NCBI GenBank assembly: GCA_949126835.1
Contig: OX421507.1
Span: 27,850,822-27,914,821, forward strand
DNA length: 64,000 nt
Reading direction: 5' to 3'
Source: Anisus vortex
Lineage: Eukaryota > Mollusca > Gastropoda > Planorbidae
The notes under the pieces were generated by a model, which ran no database searches, was not told where the DNA came from, and worked only from the letters and a program-made list of their open reading frames with translations. Below are positions 54,521 through 64,000 of the stretch, piece after piece. Position numbers and translations under genes: made by a program. The first letter of the stretch is position 1; every line of letters starts with the position of its first letter.

Positions 54521-55505
54521 CTTCATATTACTGTGGATACCCCGTTAGTACCGAGGAAAGAGTCCACAATTTAAATACACATAAAATAAAAAACATCACA
54601 AACAACAATTATAAACAGATGACACAGTGTCACTTTAGGTTTTTAGACCAGCCCTTCAGTGACGATTTAAAAGCCTGAACTGTAGGGGCAGTGATGGAGG
54701 CCTGGTCCAGGGTGTTCCACAGCCTAATGGCTGACGGAAAAAAAGAATATTTATAGACGTCGGTGCGTGCATGTGGGACATGCAGCTTGAGCTGATGGCC
54801 TCGGGTAGAGCGGGATACCTGTTGGATTCGGCCTGGCTGAGTGGACATTTCCACGTGGCGGTTCACGATCTTGTAAATAGTGATGACATTGTTTATCGCT
54901 CTGCGATGATGTAGGGGCTCCAGTTGGAGTTGGGCCACCAAAGGTGAGGCGCTAGATTTAAGGCCGTAGTCCTGTAAGATACGACGTGCCGCTCGGCGTT
55001 GGATCATCTCCAGCTTAGATATCAGGTGTTGTTGATGAGGATCCCATACAGTCGATGCGTACTCCAGGATGGGACGAGCTAAACTTTTATAACAATGGGT
55101 CTGGATCCTGGTGGAGCATCCCTTGAGGTTTCTTTGGACGAAGGCGCAAGTTCTATTTGCTTTGGCAGCAATAGATTGGACATGTGTGCCCCAGTGGAGT
55201 TTTTCTGTAATGTTCACTCCAAGGTACTTGGCATCTGAAACCCTCTCAATAGTTTGACCATGCAAGGTATAACTGGTGGGGATCCTAGTCCTTATCCTTG
55301 AAATAGAGAGGAGGTTGCACTTATCAACATTGAACGTCATTTGCCATTTCGATTCCCAGGTCTCCAACCTATTGAGGTCGCCCTGTAGATATAAAGCGTC
55401 ATTGGGGCTCTCGATGTGAGAATACAGGATGGTATCATCTGCAAAAAGCCGAACCCTGGCGTGGATCCCGTCTCCCAGGTCATTGATGTAGATCAAGAAC
55501 AGATT
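54521..55505 (-). pseudogene. LINE A 3' half, copy 2
   Basis: 288 codons open (55496-54630), nearly identical to copy 1, with the F-A-D-D motif in frame ('RVRLFADDTILYSH'). The join to LINE B at 55505/55506 is the novel tandem junction (GAACAGATT next to AAAATTAAATTAG). Confidence 0.88.
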
Positions 55506-57905
55506 AAAATTAAATTAGTGTGTTTTTGTTTGAATTGTTGAATTTCCGGCCCAACAACATCGAACGTTATATAGGGCCTTTTTGATAACATTGTTGTCAT
55601 GTTTCTCTTGTATCCATTTTATTGTTCTTATATTTTTAAACTCTGTTGTACAGTTGTATTTCTTTAATATAGTTTATTATATACTTTGGTTTAATTTTAC
55701 TGAAAATTTCATGAAGAGTTCTACAGTATGAGAATTACGTCGAATTTCATCAAATGTATTACACTCCAACAAAATGTGAGACAACTGCAAAGTTGACATT
55801 GCAGAAAGCACACATTGAGGCCGTTTCTCGTTTTAAAAGAAACGAATGTGTTAGTTTTGTATGTCCTGTATGTAGTCTGCAGATAATAACTGCAACCTTT
55901 CTAACAAGTTGGCCCGTATCATGCCAGGTTTTTGAATTTTCCAAAAACTTCAGTTTATTGCATTCGATTTTCAAGAAGTTAGTCCATTTTTGTCTTATGT
56001 GTCTATTTATCAAAGGTTTCAAGTCTCGATATGGTATTGGGATAATACTCTCTGATAACAACAGGGCGTCTTTTGCCTCTCTGTCAGCTATTTCATTTTC
56101 TTCTTTCCCTGCGTGACCAGGAACCCAAAAAAAAGACACTTTTGCCCCTTTTATCTTTCGATTGGTATTTTGTCAGAATGTCCAATGCAGATATATTCCG
56201 GGTGTTACTGTTTCTCAAAGCAGTAAGACAAGATAACGAATCGGATACAATAACGAAATCATGGTTTTCTGATTCTGCTGCAATGTCTAATGCTAGGCTT
56301 ATTGCTAAAGCCTCAGCAGTATTTATTGAGATATTGGAATTATATTTTCTTTTTTTACTTTTATTTGAGGTAAGAGCAACCAAAGATGTCGCTGTATCAT
56401 TTTTCGATCCATCTGTGTATATTTGTACATAATTTGGGTATTTTTGTAGCACTTTTTGAAACATATTCACGTAAAAATCCTTTTTCTTTCTATGGTTTAA
56501 TTCTAAGTTTATAGCCGGGATTTCAAAAAGCCATGGTGGAATTTTTGGTATCTAATATCTTTTTATCAATCTAAATTCAAATTTAGTTTCGATCAATTCT
56601 TTTTCAATTCTAAGTCCAAAAGTTGATAGACATTTTGAGTTTTTAGTCAAGCTATTTTTTATTGTGGGTGAAAAACGCATAAATACGCTCAATTATTCAG
56701 TCAGGATTTCAGTTTTAGTGCATATTGCAATGATAGCTTGAGTCTTCTATTTTGTAGTGGTGGTTCATTTGTTTTTTGTGTATCTGACAGAAATGCCCAA
56801 CGTTTGTTTTTTTAGCAGAAAATTGAAATCCATTCTTTTTGGTCCATTCTTGTATTTTATTGATTTGAAGTTGTAGATGATTCTGTATTTCTATCATACA
56901 ATTAGCTCTATAATAAATCACAAAGTCATCGACGTATAGAGAACATTTTGTATTCTGTAATAAGCATTCAGTGATCGTTTTTATTTGTATATTAAATAGT
57001 GTAGGTGATAATACGCTTCTTCTTTAATAAATGTATCTGATAAACAGTTTCCAATTCTTATATGGAATGTTCGGTTGCTTAGAAAGTTTGATATACATTT
57101 TGGTAAGTTTCCTCTTAAACCGAAGGAATATAGATCTTTCAAAATGCCATATTTCCAAGTAGTGTTAAATGCTTTTTCTAAATCGAAAAAAAAAACAGCT
57201 ACCGCATGTTCTTTTCTAACAAATGCTTCTCTAATAAATGTTTCTAATCTAATGAGATGATCTCTTGTTGAATGATTCATTCTAAATCCACACTGAATGT
57301 TTGCCATTAAGTTATTACTTTCCAGAAAATATATTAAGCGTTTATTAAAAAAAAAAATCCAAAATTTTACAGAAAGAATTTGTGAGGGCTATTGGTCTGT
57401 AATTTATTGGATCTGTGTGATCTTTTTCTCTTTAAGTATTTTAATGGTAATTGCTTTGCTCCAGTCCTTATAAATGTATTTTGTTGTCAAAGATTATTAA
57501 CAACTTTTTATAAAGCTTTCAGTGTTAACGTTGGCAGATGTCTTATAAGCTCATAATGAATTGAATCTGGACCTGGTGCAGTATTTTTGGTTTCTATTGC
57601 GTAAGCTCGTTTATTGATATTGGGGAGATGTAGTATTCCAATATATTTGTTTTAAAATGTATATTTTCTTTTTCTATTTCTCTTTTTACTTTTTTAAAGG
57701 AGTCTGAATAGTTTTCAGACGATGATATTTTCGAAAAGGTCTTTCCAATTTAATTTGCAATATCTTGTGTAGTTTTATGCATAATTAAGTGCCATCAGCA
57801 AGTTTAATTTGTTTCATTGGACTTTTTTTTTGGTATTTCCTTTCATTTTTCTAATCCTTTTCCAAATGTTATTTATGGGTGTGTTTGAATTTCTTCTTCT
57901 TCTTC
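55506..57905 (-). pseudogene. LINE B RT and RNase H, copy 3
   Basis: RT fragments at 57307-56981 and 56921-56715. RNase H at 56470-56093, with a final frame (56139-55759) reading 'FFWVPGHAGKEENEIADREA', the last RNase H motif with its His and Asp. This copy directly adjoins the single-copy 5' parts of both LINEs, so it is probably the ancestral position. Confidence 0.85.
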
Positions 57906-59930
57906 TTCATATTACTGTGGATACCCCGTTAGTACCGAGGAAAGAGTCCACAATTTAAATACACATAAAATAAAAAACATCACAAACAACAATTATAAAC
58001 AGATGACACAGTGTCACTTTAGGTTTTTAGACCAGCCCTTCAGTGACGATTTAAAAGCCTGAACTGTAGGGGCAGTGATGGAGGCCTGGTCCAGGGTGTT
58101 CCACAGCCTAATGGCTGACGGAAAAAAAGAATATTTATAGACGTCGGTGCGTGCATGTGGGACATGCAGCTTGAGCTGATGGCCTCGGGTAGAGCGGGAT
58201 ACCTGTTGGATTCGGCCTGGCTGAGTGGACATTTCCACGTGGCGGTTCACGATCTTGTAAATAGTGATGACCTTGTTTATCGCTCTGCGATGATGTAGGG
58301 GCTCCAGTTGGAGTTGGGCCACCAAAGCTGAGGCGCTAGATTTAAGGCCGTAGTCCTGTAAGATACGACGTGCCGCTCGACGTTGGATCATCTCCAGCTT
58401 AGATATCAGGTGTTGTTGATGAGGATCCCATACAGTCGATGCGTACTCCAGGATGGGACGAGCTAAACTTTTATAACAATGGGTCTGGATCCTGGTGGAG
58501 CATCCCTTGAGTTTCCTTTGGACGAAGGCGCAAGCTCTATTTGCTTTGGCAGCAATAGATTGGACATGTGTGCCCCAGTGGAGTTTTTCTGTGATGTTCA
58601 CTCCAAGGTACTTGGCATCTGAAACCCTCTCAATAGTGTGACCATGCAAGGTATAACTGGTGGGGATCCTAGTCCTCTTCCTTGAAATAGAGAGGAGGTT
58701 GCACTTATCAACATTGAACGTCATTTGCCATTTCGATTCCCAGGTCTCCAACCTATTGAGGTCGCCCTGTAGATATAAAGCGTCATTGGGGCTCTCGATG
58801 TGAGAATACAGGATGGTATCATCTGCAAAAAAGCCGAACCCTGGCGTGGATCCCGTCTCCCAGGTCATTGATGTAGATCAAGAACAGATTGGGTCCCAGC
58901 ACCGAACCCTGTGGAACTCCAGACATGACCGGACCAAAGCAGGAGCTCTCACCTTCCACGACGACGCGTTGAGTGCGGCTGAAAAGGAAATTTTCAATCC
59001 ATCTTTTGGTCTGACCTCTTATTCCGTAGTAGTCCAGCTTAAGGAGAAGACGTTGGTGAGGGACCTTATCAAAGGCCTTGGAAAAATCCAATAGTATGGT
59101 GTCGATTTGGCCAGCCTTGTCAACCACCGCAGCCAGATCGTCTACTGTGAGGATGAGCTGGGACTCACAAGACCTATTTTTTCTGAATCCGTGTTGGGCA
59201 TCAGTAATAATCTTGTTCCTATCCGGTGGCCTGAGATCCCTGATCTGACGATATGTTCAAGAAGCTTGCAACACACACAAGTCAGTGAGATTGGCCTGTA
59301 GTTGGCTGGCTGGCTTCTATCTCCTTTCTTGAAGACTGGCTGTACATTGGCGTGTTTCCAGATGGTAGGAATTTCGCCAGTGGCCAGTGATTTATTGAAG
59401 AGAAGGGTCAGTGAGGGTGCCAATTCTGAGGCCAATTCCTTCAGTAGACGGCATGGGATAATGTCAGGGCCTGCTGCTTTTTTTGGGTTCAGATTGGACA
59501 GTAACTTCTGTACACCATTATTGGTGATTAATATGTCAGGCTTGTCTGGATTGGGGCTGACGTCCATCCTGGGCAAGTTGCTCAGGTCTTCTCTGGTGAA
59601 TGCGGCGCAGAAAAGATTATTGAGAATGTCAGCTTTCGCCCTACTGTCGCTGAATGTCAGACCATTACTTTTTAGGGGTGCTATACCCATTGGATCGCTT
59701 CGCTTGTTTTGTATTAGCCGCCATAGGTTGTTGCTTGAATCTTCTTCAACGATCTTGTTGATATAGTTCTGGTAGCTCTGTCGATTAGATCGTCTGGCTT
59801 CTTTCTTGATGTTTTTGAAGCGCTCCCAGTCTGCAGCTTTGTTGGTGGTTTTTGCTAACCGCCAAGCCCGATACTTGCGTCTCGAGATCCTCATAAGCCT
59901 ACTGTTTATCCAAGGCACATGGTTCTTTAT
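57906..59930 (-). mobile_element. LINE A (CR1/jockey-like), longest copy, inserted in LINE B
   Basis: From right to left: 'VPWINSRLMRISRRKYRAWR' (start of the insertion near 59930), 'LSNLNPKKAAGPDIIPCRLL', 'KHANVQPVFKKGDRSQPANY' and 'RPISLT', a frameshift near 59190, 'DTILLDFSKAFDKVPHQRLL', 'GVPQGSVLGPNLFLIYINDL', a one-base insertion in an A-run near 58828 just before F-A-D-D, and the rest of RT to 58014. The endonuclease and any ORF1 are missing (5' truncation). Tail (AAG)n at about 57893-57906. LINE B reading resumes exactly after the tail. Confidence 0.85.
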
Positions 59931-60987
59931 TTTATTTATATAATTTTGCCATGTAAGTCGTTTCTGTTTCCTGATTACTTGTCGAGTTTTCGCTCGTGCA
60001 ATTTTAAAGGCTTTCAGGTTTTCTGGAGATGGATTTGTCTTGAAAATTCTAAGCTGTTTGTTTCTAGTTTTTATGTTTTCTTTACAAATGTTTGTGAACC
60101 ATGGTTTATTCTTTGTTATTTTAGATGTTGTTTTCGGTATAGTTCGTTCACAGATTTGAAATAATGATTGCAAAAAGGTTGAATATTCTTCTTGAGCATT
60201 AGAATGTATATTTTTATGAGAGAGTATTCTATCGTATTACAATTCAAATGTATTCCAATCTGCTTTTTAAAAATTCCATGTTGATGAGTTATGGGCTGGT
60301 ATTTTGGAGTTTGTAGTAAGCAGGATAGGCTGGTGATCTGATCCATAATTATATTCCAAAACACTCCAAGTAAATTCCGTAAAAATAGTTGAATCTGCCA
60401 TTGCTAAATCGAGATAAGATGGAGATACATTTGTAGCACGATGAAAAGTCAGAGTACCATCATTAAAAATGCATATATTTCTTTCCTCGAGTAATCTTTC
60501 AATTTCTTTTCATCTTAGGTTTATATTATGACTTCCCCATATAGGATTGTGACCATTAAAGTCTATCAAATGTATTATTTGAGTTGGCAGCTGTTTAATG
60601 AGATCATCTTATTGTGAATATTATTGTTTGATCTGGTGGAATATAAATTGAACATATAGTTATTTGTTTTATTAATGTAAATCTTATAGCCACGGCTTGC
60701 ATGCAGGTATTTATATTAATTTTTCTATATAGAATATTAGTTGATATAAAAATAGACGTGCCTCCACATGCATTTTTTTTAGAATGTATATGGTGATAAG
60801 TGGTATAACCACGCAATTCAAATGATTCTGTATTTAATTTTATTTCTTGTAGACAAATTACTATAGGATTTGTCTCGGTTATAATAAGTTGTAGTTCTGG
60901 AATATTGTATTTTAGTCCTTTGCAGTTCCATTGTAGAATATTCTTATATTCTGAATTCATTTTCAAGAGAGAATATTTGTAATACAA
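59931..60987 (-). pseudogene. LINE B endonuclease and pre-RT region
   Basis: At 60987-60604 the - strand reads 'NILQWNCKGLKYNIPELQLI' (N), 'IVICLQEIKLN' (E) and 'ICSIYIPPDQTI', the first half of an AP-like endonuclease of the I/jockey group. Stops and frame changes follow (60600-60180), with 'QLPTQIIHLIDFNGHNPIWG'-type sequence readable around 60590-60530 and 'NHQPILLTTNSK'-type sequence around 60310. 60173-59940 reads 'KPWFTNICKENIKTRNKQLR', 'TWQNYINKI', after which LINE A begins. Inactive. Confidence 0.82.
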
Positions 60988-61029
60988 ACTTCTTTATTTT
61001 TTTTATTTTTTTTTTGTTTCTGGAGGGTT

Positions 61030-61490
61030 TTTATAATAATACAAGCGACATTGCCCGGCGTTGCCCGGGTGAAAAAAAAAAGGACTGTCTGGGGTGCAGA
61101 TAACAAATTTATAAACTACACTTACTGAATACTTTTAGGAAAGTAAATAAATATTGTAATAGGGTAAAAAAAATAGTCAAATATTTTTATTGAACAAAAT
61201 CTATATTGCCTATAGATTTACAATGTCTTTTGTTTTTAAAAGTTTGAAAAATTAATTGTCAAAAAAAAAAAGTATAGACTAACTGGAGAATCGAACCCTG
61301 GTCGCCCGTATAGCAGTCCACTACGTTTACCACTGAGCTATCGAAGACACATGTCCGATGTGAAAAATTATTAGACGGTATATTGGGCTAGGCCTAGATA
61401 GGTCAGTGACACACGTGTTTTCAAATTGACCAATGGGGATCCTCGCGGGGCTTAACACTGTCTTTTTATATATATAGATTACATTGTGCT
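61030..61490 (-). repeat. Short retroposon with tRNA-like head between LINE B ORF1 and ORF2
   Basis: The - strand at 61350-61278 reads TTCGATAGCTCAGTGGTAAA (A box TAGCTCAGTGG) and GACCAGGGTTCGATTCTCC (B box), a tRNA-like promoter. The body extends to ACATTGCCCGGCGTTGCCCGGG (61048-61069). One side ends in a TATATATATAG tract. The anticodon arm is imperfect, so this is a SINE head or tRNA pseudogene rather than a working tRNA. Confidence 0.6.
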
Positions 61491-61604
61491 TTATGTGAAG
61501 ACTTGTTTGTTTTTCGATTTCTGTTTTTTTAAGGTTATGACATTTTCTATTTCATTTTCTTCTATAATTTCCATGTCGTTCTCCCGTGTACTACTATCCG
61601 TTTC

Positions 61605-62820
61605 TTATTGTGTCCTTGTTTTTGAATTTAAAGTTTGAGACATTGTTTCCTTTTGTATTTGTAAGTCAGTTATTGAATCACCCTTTTCGCATGCTTGTTC
61701 CAAAATGTCCATAGTTCTAATTTCATTAGATTTCAAGTCCTTACCGTGATATATTTCTTTTATTTTGTTTTTCATATAATCCTTTTTTGGTTTGTTCTCC
61801 GAGTTTACTTTCCCTGGAAGCATTTCTTCTATATTTGATTGTTTTGATTTTTCTTTAGTGCATATTATTGCATTTATTTCCCATTTTTTGAACACTCCAT
61901 CTTGATCTTTATAGCACAATTCTGGTCAAGTGGGTGTCTGTGTTTCAGCGTGTTTCATTTTATTAATGTCTTTTTAAAGAGCTCCAGCATAATTTTTTTA
62001 ACTTATTAAATATTTTTCTGATATAAAAATTTTTTTTTGCATCTTGATAAGGTATATTTTTTTAGTTTTTAATTTTTGTATTTGTTTTTCTTCGATCCAT
62101 CTTGGACATATTTTTGAGAATGACAGATGTTGTCCTTCACAGTTTAAACATTTAATTTATTTCTGCACTGCATGTTTCCATGCTGTGTCATTCATTACCA
62201 CAATGTGGGCAGACAGCATTTTTTTGCAGTGTTTTTTCAAGTCACCGAATTTTGTACAGTTATAACACCTCATAGGGTTTGGTATGTAGTCTTCAATTTA
62301 AATGTTTAGAAATCATGCTTTAATTTCCTTTTGAGGAGTCGGTTTATTAAAAGTTAAAATTATTGTGTTAGTTGCAATTTCTTTTTGATCTCTTTTTAGT
62401 TTTATTATATAAGCTGAGATAACTCCTTGACTTTTTAGTTCTTGTATTAATTCATCTTCCGTACAGCATTCCAATTCTTTTGATTTAATAATTCCTTTTG
62501 AGCTGTTTAGGAAGGTATGAGCTTTTGTTTCTATGGCTTTTCCTGCCATATTGGTTGTTTTTAATAAATTGCTTGAGTGTGATTTTTTGTTCGCTTTCTA
62601 CCAGAATCTGTCCAGATCGTAATTTTTTTTTACAGATTTAGGTGGTGCGGCAATCCCAGTAATGGCTTTTTCTATCACAAAAGGTGATAATTTAGTTAGT
62701 GGTTTTTCTGTTTCTTTAGATGAAATTGTAATTAATCTTGGCCATATTTCTGTATTTTCGTTGGTGTTCGAATCTTTACCTCTTTTTCGTTTTGTCTCGC
62801 TGCTCTCCATTTTTTTCAAG
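61605..62820 (-). pseudogene. LINE B ORF1 (nimbus/I-like gag protein)
   Basis: On the - strand from the ATG near 62819: 'PRLITISSKETEKPLTKLSP' and 'FVIEKAITGIAAPPKSVKK', the conserved N-terminal region of nimbus/I ORF1 proteins. A frame change follows, then 'ELIQELKSQGVISAYIIKLK', then near 62270-62100 a decayed row of CCHC-type knuckles ('CYNCTKFGDLKKHC'; cysteines at 62160-62225). The C-terminal part (61919-61605) is lysine/glutamate-rich. ORF1 binds LINE RNA. At least three frameshifts. Confidence 0.82.
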
Positions 62821-63161
62821 TATTTGGGTTTAAATATACCCGCGGCTCTAGCCGCTTTTTATATTTTAGTTGCTAGTCTTAGTTTGTTTAGTGATTAGAC
62901 ATATATATATATATATACAATAAAAATATATACATTAAAATAACAAAGATACTTGTAATACCACAATAACAAAGATACTTTCTAATATGTTTCAACCTTT
63001 AAATAAATAAGTATTTTTCAATAAAACTCTCAAGGACGTAACTTTGAATTCATAACATCACCGCAATATTGGTGCGAAATCTCATTCTGTGTGTTTTTAA
63101 TTTTGTTTTTAATATGTCCATATTGTTGTCAGATTCTTTAATTGTATTCCACCACAGGAGG
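62821..63161. other. 5' flank of LINE B; no gene seen
   Basis: Includes a GC patch (CCCGCGGCTCTAGCCGC at 62839), (TA)n at 62901-62918, a short duplication AACAAAGATACTT, and a lead-in to the satellite (TTCCACCACAGGAGGTGCGTAAGC). Confidence 0.5.
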
Positions 63162-64000
63162 TGCGTAAGCTCAGAGCGCATTTAACATTCAGCAACACAC
63201 ATGACGTAAGCTCAAAGCGCATTTAACATTCAGCAACAAACACGACGTAAGCTCAAAGCGCATTTAACATTCAGCAACAAACATGACGTAATCTCAGAGC
63301 GCATTTAACATTCAGCAACAAACATGACGTAAGCTCAGAGCGCATTTAACATTCAGCAACAAACATGACGTAATCTCAGAGCGCATTTAACATTCAGCAA
63401 CAAACATAACGTAAGCTCAAAGCGCATTTAACATTCAGCAACAAACATGACGTAAGCTCAAAGCGCATTTAACATTCAGCAACAAACATGACGTAAGCTC
63501 AGAGCGCATTTAACATTCAGCAACAAACATGACGTAATCTCAGAGCGCATTTAACATTAAGCAACAAACATGACGTAAGCTCAGAGCGCATTTAACATTC
63601 AGCAACAAACATGACGTAAGCTCAAAGCGCATTTAACATTCAGCAACAAACATGACGTAAGCTCAAAGCGCATTTAACATTCAGCAACAAACATGACGTA
63701 ATCTCAGAGCGCATTTAACATTCAGCAACAAACATGACGTAAGCTCAGAGCGCATTTAACATTCAGCAACAAACATGACGTAATCTCAGAGCGCATTTAA
63801 CATTCAGCAACAAACATGACGTAAGCTCAAAGCACATTTAACATTCAGCAACAAACATGACGTAAGCTCAAAGCACATTTAACATTCAGCAACAAACATG
63901 ACGTAAGCTCAGAGCGCATTTAACATTAAGCAACAAACATGACGTAATCTCAGAGCGCATTTAACATTAAGCAAAAAAAATGACGTAAGCTCAGAGCGCA
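63162..64000. repeat. 41-bp satellite with 10-monomer higher-order repeat (continues beyond window)
   Basis: About 20.5 monomers of 41 bp: GACGTAAGCTCAAAGCGCAT plus TTAACATTCAGCAACAAACAT. Three variants at two sites (AAGCTCAAAG, AAGCTCAGAG, AATCTCAGAG) follow a fixed order that repeats every 10 monomers (410 bp), starting 63162 and 63572. Monomers 10 and 20 also share CATTAAGC. The array is unbroken at the window end. Confidence 0.95.

Larger units (their letters stand above)
48868..58890 (-). repeat. Tandem triplication of a 3.39-kb LINE-in-LINE block
   Basis: Three head-to-tail copies: 48868-52116 (3249 bp, with a deletion of about 137 bp near 49312), 52117-55505 (3389 bp) and 55506-58890 (3385 bp). 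Each runs from the 3' end of LINE B, through its RNase H and RT, to the 3' part of LINE A. Copies differ at only about one to two percent of sites by eye. A 40-bp sliver of LINE A at 48828-48867 sits at the left border and matches the last 40 bp of each copy, as expected if recombination at that match produced the array. Confidence 0.92.

Noticed and set aside
61278..61350. Functional tRNA gene on the - strand
   Set aside because: The A and B boxes are good but the anticodon arm and acceptor pairing are poor by eye, and retroposon-like sequence continues beyond it.
63162..64000. CRISPR-like array at the window end
   Set aside because: Exact 41-bp monomers without spacers; variation is at fixed positions. 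It is a satellite.

Overview
The window is eukaryotic, AT-rich and dominated by transposable elements. The signs are spliced exons with GT/AG junctions, LINEs, LTR retrotransposons, tRNA-derived SINEs, many hAT-type elements with 8-bp target duplications, minisatellites and a satellite array. A nimbus/I-clade-like LINE (CCHC ORF1, endonuclease, RT and RNase H) together with the SINE types suggests a mollusc, most likely a gastropod. That assignment is inference. I see no bacterial genes, CRISPR arrays or intact tRNA/rRNA genes.

The one convincing host gene is a neprilysin/ECE-type M13 zinc metalloprotease on the + strand. Four consecutive exons (33536-33807, 36210-36242, 37414-37575, 39049-39132) encode the cytoplasmic tail, membrane anchor, stem and start of the ectodomain. 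All introns are phase 1. The catalytic half was not found and presumably lies beyond 64000. Upstream exons were not found either.

Layout. 1-13412: a large inverted repeat (arms 1-838 and 3726-4439 plus 13353-13412) enclosing minisatellites and a gag relic. Its right arm is split by a Ty3/gypsy-related array (4440-13352, bounded by TTACG) whose integrase lies before RT, as in Gmr1-type elements. 14830-15620: a third arm copy and a SINE-like tail. 16042-22281: a non-autonomous Ty3/gypsy element (Gag and protease only). 22780-29100: minisatellites, SINEs, LINE tails and hAT elements. 29113-33077: a MITE split by a full-length RTE-like LINE with an 11-bp target duplication. 33536-39132: the M13 exons, with introns full of repeats. 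39425-41279: a hAT element with two further hAT elements nested in it. 41581-47800: a composite between ~330-bp inverted repeats, containing a Helitron relic, a foldback MITE and a nearly intact Ty3/gypsy pol. 48868-58890: a 3.39-kb block present three times in tandem, each copy holding one LINE inserted in another. 58891-62820: the single-copy 5' parts of those two LINEs. 63162-64000: a 41-bp satellite with a 10-monomer higher-order period.

Almost every reading frame outside the M13 exons belongs to a mobile element and most carry frameshifts or stops. No conserved operon-like or defence-like system was found. The most interesting material is structural: the Gmr1-type array with an inverted outer LTR, the higher-order satellite that looks SINE-derived, the LINE triplication, and the nested transposons whose order can be read from their target duplications.
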